DNA of 64,000 nt from Allochromatium palmeri (GCF_009720725.1 NZ_WNKT01000001.1:237079-301078); one strand, 5' to 3'. Positions 20,801-30,490 are shown, counted from the first letter of the stretch. Program-made: numbers and translations. The notes: generated from the sequence alone by a model not told the origin.

Positions 20801-21937
20801 ATGCAAGATGATCTGGATCAGGCCCGCGCCTGGGTCGATGCCGACGCGCCGGTCCTCTGGCTCTTGGGCAAGACCCAGTCCGGCAAGACCAGCATCGTGG
20901 CCGAGATGACCGGCCAGGGCTATGACGAGGTCGGTCGCGGCTACAAGCCCATGACCCAGGAAAGTCGCCTCTACGACTTTCCGCCCGAGAAGCCGGCGAT
21001 GCGCTTTCTCGATACCCGCGGCCTCGCGGACTGTGTCGACAGCGACCCCGACTCTGAACTGGCCCAGGCGCGTGAACAGGCGCATCTGCTGGTCGTGGTA
21101 CTCCGGGTCGATGACCTGGATGTCAAAGACATCGTCGACATCGTCGACCAGACGCGCCGCCGCCGGCGTGAGTTGCCGGTGATCGTCGCCCAGACCGGGT
21201 TGCATCGCTGCTATGGTGAACATGATCGCCATGTCCACCCATACCCCTTCGACGGCAGCTGCGACGACGCCGACCGCGCCGGCGTGCCCTATCCGCTCAG
21301 CCGCGTCATGCTGGCCCAGCGCCTGCTGTTCGACCGGATTCCAGGCACGCCGCCATTGTTCGTGCCGCTGGATTTCACGCGCCCGGAACAGGGCATCGCA
21401 CCGGCCGACTATGGCGCCGAACGGCTGTGGGATGTGCTGGAGCAGATCCTGCCGGAGGTCTCGGAGCGTTTGCGCGGCCATACGGCACGCTCGACCACGA
21501 TTCGCGCCAAGGTGATCCTGCCCTGGGCGATGGCAGCGGCGACGGTGAACGCCGTGCCTATCCCCGTGGCCGGCGGACTGGGGTCGGCCAGTCTGCAAGC
21601 GGCCATGGTGGTGCAGATTGCCCAGCGGCTGGGTTTTCCGACCAACTGGGATCTGTGGCGCGAGTTCGTCGGCGCGCTCGGCGCCGGCTTCGCACTGGGC
21701 TTCGGCGGTAGCTGGGCGGCGCAGCAGATCCTCAAGGTCGGACTCGGCTGGGGCACGGCGATCGTCGCGTCATGGACCTTCGCCATCACCTGGGCGATCG
21801 GCGAGGCGGCGCTCTACTACTTCAGCGAGAAGGCCGCCGGGCGAGACCTGGATCACGAACGACTGCGCGCGCGTTACCATCAGGCTCTGCGTGAGGCGCG
21901 CGATCGCTACAAGACCCTCAAGCGCGACCGGGAATAG
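20801..21937 (+). CDS. Putative GTPase with C-terminal DUF697-like membrane domain
   Basis: 378 residues. G1/P-loop GKTQSGKTS at about 24-32, G3 DTRG at about 70, and AQTGLH in place of a canonical NKxD near 130, so nucleotide specificity is uncertain. The C-terminal 150 residues are hydrophobic with small-residue helices (NAVPIPVAGGLGSASLQAAMVV; GALGAGFALGFGGSWAAQQ; GTAIVASWTFAITWAIGE), resembling the DUF697 domain of YcjF-like proteins. It ends with a basic coiled tail. Its stop is 11 bp before a second GTPase gene with a shared AGGAGG site, so the two are very likely one operon. Function unknown; perhaps membrane stress or remodelling. Confidence 0.7.
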   Translation: MQDDLDQARAWVDADAPVLWLLGKTQSGKTSIVAEMTGQGYDEVGRGYKPMTQESRLYDFPPEKPAMRFLDTRGLADCVDSDPDSELAQAREQAHLLVVVLRVDDLDVKDIVDIVDQTRRRRRELPVIVAQTGLHRCYGEHDRHVHPYPFDGSCDDADRAGVPYPLSRVMLAQRLLFDRIPGTPPLFVPLDFTRPEQGIAPADYGAERLWDVLEQILPEVSERLRGHTARSTTIRAKVILPWAMAAATVNAVPIPVAGGLGSASLQAAMVVQIAQRLGFPTNWDLWREFVGALGAGFALGFGGSWAAQQILKVGLGWGTAIVASWTFAITWAIGEAALYYFSEKAAGRDLDHERLRARYHQALREARDRYKTLKRDRE

Positions 21938-21948
21938 GAGGAACCGAC

Positions 21949-23487
21949 ATGACGCAGACGTCCGCCTGGCGTGAATTGAGGCGACATCATCGGCGCAAAC
22001 TCTGGTGGCTGGGGCTGCTCGGCGCCCTGATCCTGATTCCATGGTTGGCTGGACTGGCCGCCGGCGTTTGGTTCATTGCGCACCAGGGTTGGACCTGGTA
22101 TTGGTGGGTCAGCTCGGTGCTGCTGATCACACTCGGTTTCTGGCTGGTACTGTCGAAGCTGCATCGGCCACAGCCGCCGCACATCACGCTGCCTTTTGCC
22201 TCGCCAGGGGCCTCGGAGGCCGAGCGTACCGCCCGACAGGCCTTGCGCCAGCGCGCTGAAGCCGTCGAGGCCAGGGATCTGGACAGCTTCGAGGCCATCG
22301 CGCCCCTGATACAGGGGGCCTTCCATGACGTGGCTCAAGCCTATTCACCGGACGATCAGGCGGCGTTGTGGCGTTTCACGCTGCCGGAACTGCTGTTGAT
22401 GGTGGAGGATTTTGCGCAACGTCTGCGCACGAGGGTGCTGCTGGAACTGCCGATGGTTCGGCATATCGAGCTGTCCTGGGTCGTCACGCTCCTGGATCTG
22501 GCCGGCCCGGTCGGCCGGTGGTGGAGCGTCCTGCGTCTGTTGCGCTGGGTCGACCCGAGCCAGGCGCTGTTGGCGGAGTTGCGCGGCGGTTTGACGGGCA
22601 AGGTGTTCAGCGGTGTCGGCGAGACGGCGAAGGCACAGGTCGGCGTGATCCTGATCGAGCAGGCCGGCGAGACGGCGATCAAGCTCTACTCCGGCACGTA
22701 TCGGCGTCGGGTCGATGAGTTACGGCCGACTGCGCCGCAACCCCTCCCGGAGACGCCTGACGCCCCGCTGACGATCCTGCTGGCCGGACGCCGCAATGCC
22801 GGAAAGTCGGCCTTGCTCAATGCCCTGCTCGGCAAAGCCAGAGAGCCGGTCGGTTTGCTGACGCCCGCCACGGCCGACTGTCGCGCCTATGAATTTCAGT
22901 CGGCACAGGCCGGTAAGCTGATCCTGGTCGACTGTCCCGGCAGTGACGGCCGGCCGAACGAACCCTGGCTGGTCCAGGCCGCGCAGAGCGATCTGGTGCT
23001 GTGGGTCGCGGCGGCGAATCGCGCCGATCGTGCCGCCGATCAACGGGCGCTGACCGCGCTCGATGCCCTGACCGAACGCAACCGGACGACACGCCGCATC
23101 CCGCGCGCGCTGGTGCTGACCCATGCCGACATGCTCGACCCGCCCCAGGAATGGACGCCTCCCTATGACCCGGATCAGGGGCTGGGCCTGAAGGAACGCG
23201 AGATGCGCGAGGCACGCCAGGCGGCCTGTGAGCAACTCGACGTGCCCCTGCATCAGTGTGCGCTGGTGGCCATCCGTCCCGGTGAGCCGCTCTGGAATCG
23301 TGAGGCCCTGGAGCAGGCCATCATTCAGGTTCTGCCCGAGGCACAGCAGAAACGGCTCGAACGCGGGTTGGGCAAGGACGGTTGGTTCACGAAGTCGAAA
23401 GACGTCGTGCTCACAGCGCCGAATCTCATCGACACTTTCAAATCATTCACGGGTCGGATGCTGAGCCGGACATGGAGATCGCCATGA
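21949..23487 (+). CDS. Membrane-anchored putative GTPase
   Basis: 512 residues. Two N-terminal membrane helices at about 18-65 (LLGALILIPWLAGLAAGVW; WVSSVLLITLGFWLVL), then a helical region of about 200 residues, then a TrmE/Era-like G domain: G1 GRRNAGKSALLNALLG, G3 DCPGSDG, G4 THAD. AGGAGG precedes the ATG. It follows the preceding GTPase by 11 bp. Pairing of two different GTPases, one with N-terminal and one with C-terminal membrane segments, suggests a hetero-oligomeric membrane system. No specific function is known to me. Confidence 0.75.
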   Translation: MTQTSAWRELRRHHRRKLWWLGLLGALILIPWLAGLAAGVWFIAHQGWTWYWWVSSVLLITLGFWLVLSKLHRPQPPHITLPFASPGASEAERTARQALRQRAEAVEARDLDSFEAIAPLIQGAFHDVAQAYSPDDQAALWRFTLPELLLMVEDFAQRLRTRVLLELPMVRHIELSWVVTLLDLAGPVGRWWSVLRLLRWVDPSQALLAELRGGLTGKVFSGVGETAKAQVGVILIEQAGETAIKLYSGTYRRRVDELRPTAPQPLPETPDAPLTILLAGRRNAGKSALLNALLGKAREPVGLLTPATADCRAYEFQSAQAGKLILVDCPGSDGRPNEPWLVQAAQSDLVLWVAAANRADRAADQRALTALDALTERNRTTRRIPRALVLTHADMLDPPQEWTPPYDPDQGLGLKEREMREARQAACEQLDVPLHQCALVAIRPGEPLWNREALEQAIIQVLPEAQQKRLERGLGKDGWFTKSKDVVLTAPNLIDTFKSFTGRMLSRTWRSP

Positions 23488-23649
23488 ACGCGTATCACCT
23501 GCCGTTCACGGACGAAGAATTACGATGTACTCCGGTTCGAGGGTACGATCTATAATGTTGGTTCGACCAGTATGACCGCCCGATGCAGGACCGCTTCGCC
23601 GGATAAGACAATGACAGACGAGGAATTCCGCGTCATGGCCCAACTCTAA
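23484..23649 (+). pseudogene. Possible frameshifted small ORF
   Basis: ATG 23484 overlaps the GTPase stop (ATGA) and reads 23 codons (MNAYHLPFTDEELR...) to a TAA. A +1/-1 shift near 23525 would continue as YDVLRFEGTIYNVGS... to a TAA at 23649. This looks like a degenerate short gene, but no family was recognised and chance cannot be excluded. Confidence 0.25.
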
Positions 23650-23660
23650 CCCAGACACGC

Positions 23661-23745
23661 CTGCCACCGAGGAGCGTTGCGACCTGAATCCCAGGATTCA
23701 GGCCAGGCTCGGTGGCAGGATTTCACTGTTCCAACGGCGCTCACT
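23661..23745 (+). promoter_or_regulatory. S-adenosylhomocysteine (SAH) riboswitch
   Basis: Directly upstream of ahcY. Features: P1 CTGCCACCGAG (23661-23671) pairs perfectly with CTCGGTGGCAG (23708-23718). The conserved GAGGAGCGTTGCGACC block includes GAGCG at 23672-23676. Hairpin P2 is CCTGAATC (23683-23690) with GATTCAGG (23695-23702) around a CCAG loop. The CCAGGCTCGG block is present, and the downstream AACGGCGCTC places CGCTC (23738-23742) to form the pseudoknot with GAGCG. This is the known SAH aptamer architecture, in which ligand binding raises expression of the SAH-degrading enzyme. Confidence 0.93.
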
Positions 23746-23770
23746 CACGTTCTATCGAGGTTTGATTCAC

Positions 23771-25177
23771 ATGAGTGAGTTCACCGACTACAAGGTTGCT
23801 GACATCAATCTGGCCGACTTCGGCCGCAAGGAGATCGCCATCGCCGAGACCGAAATGCCCGGTCTGATGGCGATTCGCCGCAAATACGCTGCCGACAAGC
23901 CGCTCACCGGCGCACGCATCACCGGCAGTCTGCACATGACCATCCAAACCGCCGTGCTGATCGAGACTTTGGTCGATCTCGGCGCCGAGGTACGCTGGTG
24001 CTCGTGCAACATCTTCTCGACCCAGGACCATGCCGCCGCCGCCATCGCCGCGCGCGGCATTCCGGTTTATGCCTGGAAGGGCGAGACCCTGGAAGAATAC
24101 TGGTGGTGCACCGAACAGGTCATCAACTGGCCTGACGGCAAGGGTCCGAACATGATCCTCGACGACGGCGGCGATGCCACGCTGCTGGTCCACAAAGGTG
24201 TCGAGTTCGAAAAAGCCGGTGCCGTGCCCGCGCCCACGGCGGACGACAACGAGGAATGGACCGCGATCCTCGGCGTGCTGGGTCGCACCTTCGAGCGCGA
24301 CCGCCAGCACTGGCACACACTCGCCGCCGACATCAAGGGTGTGACGGAAGAGACCACCACTGGCGTGCATCGTCTCTACGAGATGGCCAAGAACAGCGCG
24401 CTGCTGTTCCCCGCGATCAACGTCAACGACTCGGTCACCAAGTCCAAGTTCGACAACCTCTACGGCTGCCGTGAGTCGCTGGTCGACGGCATCAAGCGCG
24501 CCACTGATGTCATGATCGCCGGCAAGATCGCCATGGTCTGCGGCTATGGCGACGTCGGCAAGGGCTGCTGCCAGTCGCTGCGCGGTCTGGGCGCGACCGT
24601 GTGGGTCTCCGAGATCGACCCGATCTGCGCACTCCAGGCGGCGATGGAAGGCTATCGCGTGGTGACCATGGAAGACGCGGCTCCGGTCGCTGACATCTTC
24701 GTCACCGCCACCGGCAACTTCAACGTCATCACCCATGACCACATGGCGGCGATGAAAAATCAGGCCATCGTCTGCAACATCGGTCACTTCGACAACGAGA
24801 TCGATGTCGCCGGTATCAGCAAGTACCAGTGGGAAGAAATCAAGCCGCAGGTCGACCACATCATCTTCCCCGATGGCAAGCGCATCATCCTGCTGGCCCA
24901 GGGCCGTCTGGTGAATCTGGGCTGCGCGACCGGGCATCCGAGCTTCGTGATGTCCAACAGCTTCGCCAACCAGGTGCTGGCGCAGATCGAGCTGTTCACC
25001 AAGACCGAGCAGTATCCGGTCGGCGTCTATGTGCTGCCCAAGCATCTCGACGAAGACGTGGCGCGGCTGCATCTGGAAAAGATCGGCGCCAGGCTGACGG
25101 AGCTGTCCAAGACTCAGGCCGACTATATCGGCGTGGCCGTCGAAGGGCCGTACAAGCCGGAGCATTATCGGTACTAA
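23771..25177 (+). CDS. ahcY: Adenosylhomocysteinase
   Basis: 468 residues from ATG 23771 (CGAGG 10 nt upstream; a TTG three codons earlier lacks spacing). It splits S-adenosylhomocysteine into homocysteine and adenosine using bound NAD. Motifs: [52 protein letters not shown], the NAD Rossmann loop [15 protein letters not shown], and the C-terminal KPEHYRY signature. It includes the insert typical of the longer bacterial form. Controlled by the SAH riboswitch at 23661-23745; metF lies 79 bp downstream. Confidence 0.98.
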   Translation: MSEFTDYKVADINLADFGRKEIAIAETEMPGLMAIRRKYAADKPLTGARITGSLHMTIQTAVLIETLVDLGAEVRWCSCNIFSTQDHAAAAIAARGIPVYAWKGETLEEYWWCTEQVINWPDGKGPNMILDDGGDATLLVHKGVEFEKAGAVPAPTADDNEEWTAILGVLGRTFERDRQHWHTLAADIKGVTEETTTGVHRLYEMAKNSALLFPAINVNDSVTKSKFDNLYGCRESLVDGIKRATDVMIAGKIAMVCGYGDVGKGCCQSLRGLGATVWVSEIDPICALQAAMEGYRVVTMEDAAPVADIFVTATGNFNVITHDHMAAMKNQAIVCNIGHFDNEIDVAGISKYQWEEIKPQVDHIIFPDGKRIILLAQGRLVNLGCATGHPSFVMSNSFANQVLAQIELFTKTEQYPVGVYVLPKHLDEDVARLHLEKIGARLTELSKTQADYIGVAVEGPYKPEHYRY

Positions 25178-25202
25178 TGGGCTGATCGCCTGTTGTCCTG
25201 AT

Positions 25203-25234
25203 CGCCGGTCGTGTGCCTCGGTGCGCGACCGGCG
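25203..25234 (+). repeat. Hairpin between ahcY and metF
   Basis: Perfect 9-bp stem CGCCGGTCG (25203-25211) / CGACCGGCG (25226-25234) with a 14-nt loop, 22 bp before the metF ATG. No T-run, so it may act on mRNA stability or metF translation rather than termination. Confidence 0.5.
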
Positions 25235-25256
25235 TTGTCACTCTGGAGGCTCCCAC

Positions 25257-26114
25257 ATGACGACTTCCACGACCCCGAAGCGGGTCTACAGTGTCGAGCT
25301 GTTCCCCCCCAAGACCGCCGAGGGGATGGACAAGCTCAAACAAGAAATTCCCAAGATCAACGCCCTTGGCCCCGCCTATTTTTCCGTGACCTATGGCGCC
25401 GGTGGCTCGACCCGCGAAGGGACGTTCGAGACCGTCGCCTGGCTGCGTTCGCAGGGCATCGACACCGCACCGCATCTGGCCTGCATCGGCTCGACGCGCG
25501 CTCAGGTGCGCGAGATCCTGGCGCATTACCACGAGCAGGGCATCAACCGTCTGGTGGCGCTGCGCGGTGACTTGCCATCCGGCATGGGCGCGGGCAACAG
25601 CGGCGACTTCCGCTATGCCAACGAACTGGTGAGCTTCGTGCACGCCGAGTTTGGCGGTGCCTTTGTGATCGAGGTCGCCGCCTATCCCGAGTATCACCCC
25701 CAGTCGGGCAGTCCGGCGCGCGATCTGGAGAACTTCAAGCGCAAGGTGGAGGCGGGCGCCGATGCCGCCATCACCCAGTATTTCTACAACGCCGATGCCT
25801 ATTTCGGCTTCGTGGATAGCTGTCAAAAAGCCGGGATCACGATCCCCATCGTTCCAGGCATCATGCCGATCACCAACTACACCCAGCTCGCCCGCTTCTC
25901 GGACGCCTGCGGGACCGAGATCCCGCGCTGGATCCGGCGGCGGCTGGAAGGCTATGGCGACGATGTCGAGAGTATCCGCGCCTTCGGGCACGAGGTGGTG
26001 CTCGGGCTGTGCCGGCGGCTGATCGACGGCGGCGCGCCTGGTCTGCACTTCTACACCATGAACCAATCGGGTCCAGTGGCCCGGCTGTGGCGTGAGCTGG
26101 GATTGTCCGATTGA
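25257..26114 (+). CDS. metF: 5,10-methylenetetrahydrofolate reductase
   Basis: 285 residues from ATG 25257, preceded by GGAGG; an in-frame start at 25221 lies inside the hairpin. It reduces methylene-THF to methyl-THF for methionine synthesis, using FAD. Motifs: VYSVELFPPKT, SVTYGAGGSTREG, HLACIGSTRAQ, NRLVALRGDLP, AAYPEYHPQS, DAAITQYFYNADAYF and VPGIMPITNY. It completes a metK-ahcY-metF methyl cycle locus, with a terminator about 75 bp downstream. Confidence 0.96.
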   Translation: MTTSTTPKRVYSVELFPPKTAEGMDKLKQEIPKINALGPAYFSVTYGAGGSTREGTFETVAWLRSQGIDTAPHLACIGSTRAQVREILAHYHEQGINRLVALRGDLPSGMGAGNSGDFRYANELVSFVHAEFGGAFVIEVAAYPEYHPQSGSPARDLENFKRKVEAGADAAITQYFYNADAYFGFVDSCQKAGITIPIVPGIMPITNYTQLARFSDACGTEIPRWIRRRLEGYGDDVESIRAFGHEVVLGLCRRLIDGGAPGLHFYTMNQSGPVARLWRELGLSD

Positions 26115-26188
26115 GAATTTTCAAATCATTCGCGGCTCTGGATTGCTAATCTCAACCCCGCGAAATCATCCACTCCTCCTTGTTCAAG

Positions 26189-26221
26189 GCCGCCCACTGA
26201 TTTGGGGCGGCTTTTTCTTTT
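26189..26221 (+). terminator. Intrinsic terminator after metF
   Basis: GCCGCCC (26189-26195), an 8-9 nt loop, GGGCGGC (26205-26211), followed by TTTTTCTTTT. Ends the ahcY-metF unit. Confidence 0.85.
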
Positions 26222-26325
26222 CTGTATGACGGGTCGCTACGGTCGAGACGCGCCGCGCGGCGGATGGAATAATGCGCCATTGCATCCATCAACCACCCCC
26301 GGCCACCCGGCCCGAGACCCACGCC

Positions 26326-27642
26326 ATGTCCGACCTCGATCGACTCTACCGACTCGGCCCGATCCATCTCGCGCCCAGCGTGACGCGCTGGCAGGCCGCG
26401 ACCCTGCTGTTCGGCGCCTTTTTCTCCATCGGCCTGATGACCTTCATCGCCATCGGGCAGACCTATATCCTCAACGAACATCTCGGCATCCCAACCGACG
26501 AGCAGGGCACTATCAGCGGCGATCTGGTGTTCTGGACCGAGATCATTACCCTGGCGCTGTTCATTCCGGCCGGCATTCTGGTCGACCGTGTCGGTCGGCG
26601 TCTGATCTTCGCTATCGGCTTTCTGCTGCTGGCGGTGACCTATGTTCTCTATCCGATGGCCGGCTCGGTCGACGATCTCTATCTTTACCGCATCGTCTAT
26701 GCCCTGGGCGTAGTCACGGTCGCCACCGCGCTTTCGACCGTGATGGCCGACTATCCGGCCGAACGCTCGCGCGGCAAGCTGGTGGCCACCGTGGGGGTAC
26801 TCAGCGGACTAGGGATCGTCGTCATCAACCAGTTCTTCGGCGGTCTGCCGAAGACTCTGATCGCCGATGGCCTGGACGGCGTCACGGCGGGCTATGTCAC
26901 CCATTACATCGTGGCCGGGGTCGCGGTGGTGGTCGCCGTTTTCGTCTGGCTGGGCTTGCAGAAGGGTACGCCGATGCGCCACGAGGAGCGCCCGGCAGTG
27001 CGTGAGCTCTTCGTCAGCGGTTTCGCGCAAGCGCGTAATCCTCGCATCTTACTGGCCTATCTGGCCGCCTTCATCGCGCGCGGTGATCAGTCGGTCAATG
27101 CCACCTTTCTGATCCTGTGGGGCACGACGGCGGGGCTGGCGGCGGGCATGGACACGGCCGAGGCCATCAAGAATGGCACGATCATTTTCGTCATGGCCCA
27201 GGTCGCGGCCCTGGTGTGGGCGCCGATCATGGGGCCGTTCATGGATCGAATGGACCGCGTGACGGGGTTGGCGCTGTCCATGGCACTGGCGGCGATCGGT
27301 AATCTGGCGGTGATCTGGTTGGTCGATCCGCGTCCCGGCTCGGGTTGGATCTTCTTCGTGCTGCTCGGCATCGGTCAGATCAGCGTTTATCTGGCCTCGC
27401 AGTCGCTCGTTGGACAGGAGGCGCCGCTGAATAAGCGCGGTTCGGTGATGGGGGCATTCAACGTCGCCGGGGCGATCGGCATCCTGATTATCACCGTGAT
27501 CGGCGGGCGGCTGTTCGATGGGGTCGCACCCTATGCGCCCTTCGTGCTGGTAGGCTGTATCAATGTGCTGCTGTTCGTGCTCTGTGTGGCCGTGCGTCTG
27601 AGCGGACCGGCCAAGCCGGCTGTGGCGCTGGAGAAAGTCTGA
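26326..27642 (+). CDS. MFS transporter
   Basis: 438 residues from ATG 26326 (MSDLDRLYRL). About 12 hydrophobic helices are readable, starting AATLLFGAFFSIGLMTFIAIG, with the MFS loop-2/3 signature as GILVDRVGRRLIFAIG and a central cytoplasmic loop (LGLQKGTPMRHEERPAV). A second-half repeat is seen as MGPFMDRMDRVTGLALS. The substrate is not predictable. The start is chosen by position only, as no clear ribosome site is seen; an in-frame ATG lies at 26272. The gene is monocistronic between the metF terminator and a toxin-antitoxin pair. Confidence 0.85.
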   Translation: MSDLDRLYRLGPIHLAPSVTRWQAATLLFGAFFSIGLMTFIAIGQTYILNEHLGIPTDEQGTISGDLVFWTEIITLALFIPAGILVDRVGRRLIFAIGFLLLAVTYVLYPMAGSVDDLYLYRIVYALGVVTVATALSTVMADYPAERSRGKLVATVGVLSGLGIVVINQFFGGLPKTLIADGLDGVTAGYVTHYIVAGVAVVVAVFVWLGLQKGTPMRHEERPAVRELFVSGFAQARNPRILLAYLAAFIARGDQSVNATFLILWGTTAGLAAGMDTAEAIKNGTIIFVMAQVAALVWAPIMGPFMDRMDRVTGLALSMALAAIGNLAVIWLVDPRPGSGWIFFVLLGIGQISVYLASQSLVGQEAPLNKRGSVMGAFNVAGAIGILIITVIGGRLFDGVAPYAPFVLVGCINVLLFVLCVAVRLSGPAKPAVALEKV

Positions 27643-27655
27643 ATCCCGAAGCGAA

Positions 27656-27684
27656 CGAGGCGTGGTCTGTGCCGCGCTTCTTCG
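27656..27684 (+). terminator. Possible weak terminator after the MFS gene
   Basis: GAGGCGTGG and CCGCGCTTC can form a 9-bp stem with two G-T pairs around a short loop, followed by TTCG only. Stem present, T-run poor. Confidence 0.3.
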
Positions 27685-27731
27685 ATGTGTGCTAGCATTT
27701 CTTACGGCGTATTACTTCAGGAGAGCCGAAG

Positions 27732-27965
27732 ATGAGCACTTCAACAGTCACCAGCAAGGGCCAAGTCACGATCCCGCAAGCGTTACGTCAACGCCTTGGC
27801 ATTCGCCAGGGCAGCACGGTGAAGTTTTCACTGGTCGACGATCATGTCGAGATGCAGGTCGTGCAATCTCCGGTCTCGGTGCCAACCAGCGGTTTTGGCC
27901 TGCTCAAAAGCAAGCGTACGGCTGTGCCGGCTGATTTCGATCCCGCAACCCTGATGACACCATGA
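27732..27965 (+). CDS. vapB: AbrB/SpoVT-family antitoxin
   Basis: 77 residues. The swapped-hairpin DNA-binding motif STVTSKGQVTIPQALRQRLGI is at residues 3-23, with GSTVKF strand and VEMQVV. The tail (LKSKRTAVPADFDPATLM) is the probable toxin-neutralising segment. GGAGAG lies upstream. Its stop overlaps the next ATG (ATGA at 27962-27965), typical of autoregulated toxin-antitoxin operons in which the antitoxin represses the promoter. Confidence 0.88.
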   Translation: MSTSTVTSKGQVTIPQALRQRLGIRQGSTVKFSLVDDHVEMQVVQSPVSVPTSGFGLLKSKRTAVPADFDPATLMTP

Positions 27966-28378
27966 TCGGCCTCGATACCAATGTGCTGGCTCGGTACTAT
28001 GTCCAGGATGAGAGCGATGCCGAGGCCCAGCACCAGCATGAAGCGGCACGCACATTGATCGAGTCCGGCGTGCCGCTCATGGTGTGCACCACGGTGTTGC
28101 TGGAGTTCGAGTGGGTGATGCGCGGGTATTACGGGTTTTCACCAACCGAGATTGCGACGGTCATGCAGCATGTGCTGTCGCTTTCTCACGTTGAGATCGA
28201 AGAGCGGGACAGAGTCGTGCAAGCGATCTCTCATGCGGCGGCCGGATTGGAGTTTGCCGATGCGCTTCACTTGAGCAGCTATCGGAATTGTGACCGCATG
28301 GCTTCGTTCGATGATCGCAAACTTGCCCGCCGCGCCAAGCGCCTGAATCTGACACCGCGCATTTTTGTGCCGCAGTGA
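27962..28378 (+). CDS. vapC: PIN-domain toxin (VapC family)
   Basis: 138 residues. Catalytic acids: Asp5 in GLDTNVLARYY, Glu in LLEFEWVMRG, Asp in FADALHLSS, and a final Asp in ASFDDRKLARRA. Probable sequence-specific RNase, partnered by the AbrB-type antitoxin upstream with a 4-bp overlap. It belongs to a different PIN subgroup from the toxin at 19441 (longer, different antitoxin class), so the two modules are independent acquisitions. Confidence 0.9.
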   Translation: MIGLDTNVLARYYVQDESDAEAQHQHEAARTLIESGVPLMVCTTVLLEFEWVMRGYYGFSPTEIATVMQHVLSLSHVEIEERDRVVQAISHAAAGLEFADALHLSSYRNCDRMASFDDRKLARRAKRLNLTPRIFVPQ

Positions 28379-28404
28379 GGCGAGCGGGGTGGAGCCTAAA
28401 ACGA

Positions 28405-28432
28405 CCAAGGCGCGGCCTGAGCCGCGCCTTGG
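28405..28432. terminator. Bidirectional hairpin between vapC and hppA
   Basis: Perfect 12-bp stem CCAAGGCGCGGC / GCCGCGCCTTGG with a CTGA loop between two convergent genes. On the minus strand it is followed by TCGTTTT, so it probably terminates hppA; on the plus strand only TT follows. Confidence 0.7.
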
Positions 28433-28453
28433 TTCACACGGACAGGATCGCGA

Positions 28454-30490
28454 TCAGAGCAAGGGCACCAGCAGCAGTGCCACGATGTTGATGATCTTGA
28501 TCAGCGGGTTGATGGCCGGGCCGGCCGTGTCCTTGTAGGGATCGCCGACGGTATCACCCGTGACCGCCGCCTTGTGGGTCTCGGACCCCTTGCCGCCGAA
28601 GTGGCCTTCCTCGACATACTTCTTGGCGTTGTCCCAGGCGCCGCCGCCGGTGCACATCGAGATGGCGACGAACAGACCCGTAACGATGGTGCCGATCAGC
28701 ATGCCGCCGAGTGCGCGGATTCCGGCACCGTCGCCCATGAGGATGTTCATGCCGATGGCCACCGCAACCGGAACCAGGATCGGCAGCATCGAAGGAATGA
28801 CCATCTCTTTGATGGCAGCCTTGGTCAGCAGATCGACGGCCTGCGAGTAGTCCGGCTTGGCCGTGCCTTCCATGATGCCCTTGATCTCGCGGAACTGACG
28901 ACGCACCTCGATGACCACCGAGCTGGCGGCGCGACCGACGGCTTCCATCGCCATGGCGCCGAACAGATAGGGCACCAGACCGCCGATGAACAGACCGATG
29001 ATGACCGCTGGATCGGACAGGCTGAAGACCTGCATCTTGCCGGCGACTTCCAGGTTGTGGGTGTAGTCGGCGAAGAGTACCAGCGCCGCCAGACCCGCCG
29101 AACCGATGGCATAGCCCTTGGTCACGGCCTTGGTGGTGTTGCCGACCGCATCGAGCGCATCGGTGGTCTTGCGCACGTCTTCGGGCAGGCCCGACATCTC
29201 GGCGATACCGCCGGCGTTGTCGGTGATCGGGCCATAGGCGTCGAGCGCGACGATCATGCCGGCCATCGACAGCATGGCCGTGGCGGCGATGGCGATGCCA
29301 TAGAGATCAGCGGCCATATACGCAGCCCAGATCGCGATACAGACGGCGAGCACCGGCAGCGCGGTGGACTTCATCGAGACCGCCAGACCGGCGATGACGT
29401 TGGTCGCATGTCCGGTTTGCGAGGCCTCGGCGACATACTGGACCGGATGGTACTCGGTGGCCGTGTAGTACTCGGTGATGAACATGAGCGCCGCCGTCAG
29501 ACCCAGACCGATGAGCGCGCAGAACAGCATCGCGAAGAAGTGCTCGCCCATGATCAGTCCGGTGACGATGGCGAAGAAGATGAAGGCCAGACCGCCCGCG
29601 ACCGCCGTGCCCCGATAGAGGGCATTCATGATCTTGCCGCCTTCGTTGGCCTTGACGAAGAAGGCGCCGACGATGGAGGCAATGATGGAAACCGCGCCCA
29701 GGGCGAGCGGATAGAGGACATAGTTCATGTCGATGCCGCCATCGGCACCCTTGAACATGAGTCCACCCAGAACCATGGTAGCGATGATGGTGACCGCATA
29801 GGTCTCGAACAGGTCAGCGGCCATGCCGGCGCAGTCGCCGACGTTGTCGCCCACGTTGTCGGCGATGACGGCCGGGTTACGCGGGTCGTCCTCAGGGATG
29901 CCGGCCTCGACCTTGCCGACCAGATCAGCGCCGACATCCGCGCCCTTGGTGAAGATACCGCCGCCGAGTCGGGCGAAGATGGAGATCAGCGAGCCGCCGA
30001 AGGCCAGACCGATCAGGGCATGGAGCGCGGTTTCATCGGCGCCCAGATACATGAAGTAACCAGCCACGCCGATCAGACCCAGACCGACCACCAGCATGCC
30101 GGTCACGGCACCGCCACGGAAGGCGACGGCCAGGGCCGATTCGAGGCTGACGGTCGCGGCCTGCGCGGTACGCACGTTGGCGCGTACTGACACATTCATG
30201 CCGATATAGCCCGCCAGACCCGAGAGGATGGCGCCGACGGCGAAACCGCCCGCCGTAGCCATACCGAGGAACAGCCAGAGGACGACGAAGAGTCCGGCAC
30301 CCACCATGCCGATGGTGGTGTACTGCCGATTGAGATAGGCCCGGGCGCCGGCTTGGATAGCTGCGGCGATTTCCTGCATCCGCTCGGAACCGGCGGACTG
30401 GGCCGTGATCCAGGCCACGACCGCGAGGCCGAAGACGATGGCCAGGCTACCAGAGCCGATGGCGAGCCAAAGAACAAAATCTGTCGACAT
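28454..30490 (-). CDS. hppA: K+-independent H+-translocating membrane pyrophosphatase
   Basis: 678 residues with about 16 membrane helices. Substrate-site motifs: [39 protein letters not shown] and, near the C-terminus, [19 protein letters not shown]. The subtype marker reads [10 protein letters not shown]; Lys at this position (instead of Ala) marks K+-independent proton pumps. It couples pyrophosphate hydrolysis to proton transport, useful to a phototroph for energy conservation. GGGGAT precedes the ATG. Monocistronic, between the bidirectional hairpin and the apbE gene. Confidence 0.96.
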   Translation of the reverse strand: MSTDFVLWLAIGSGSLAIVFGLAVVAWITAQSAGSERMQEIAAAIQAGARAYLNRQYTTIGMVGAGLFVVLWLFLGMATAGGFAVGAILSGLAGYIGMNVSVRANVRTAQAATVSLESALAVAFRGGAVTGMLVVGLGLIGVAGYFMYLGADETALHALIGLAFGGSLISIFARLGGGIFTKGADVGADLVGKVEAGIPEDDPRNPAVIADNVGDNVGDCAGMAADLFETYAVTIIATMVLGGLMFKGADGGIDMNYVLYPLALGAVSIIASIVGAFFVKANEGGKIMNALYRGTAVAGGLAFIFFAIVTGLIMGEHFFAMLFCALIGLGLTAALMFITEYYTATEYHPVQYVAEASQTGHATNVIAGLAVSMKSTALPVLAVCIAIWAAYMAADLYGIAIAATAMLSMAGMIVALDAYGPITDNAGGIAEMSGLPEDVRKTTDALDAVGNTTKAVTKGYAIGSAGLAALVLFADYTHNLEVAGKMQVFSLSDPAVIIGLFIGGLVPYLFGAMAMEAVGRAASSVVIEVRRQFREIKGIMEGTAKPDYSQAVDLLTKAAIKEMVIPSMLPILVPVAVAIGMNILMGDGAGIRALGGMLIGTIVTGLFVAISMCTGGGAWDNAKKYVEEGHFGGKGSETHKAAVTGDTVGDPYKDTAGPAINPLIKIINIVALLLVPLL

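Noticed and set aside
28574..30190. 538-codon open frame antisense to hppA
   Set aside because: Same effect; hppA on the other strand has all catalytic motifs.
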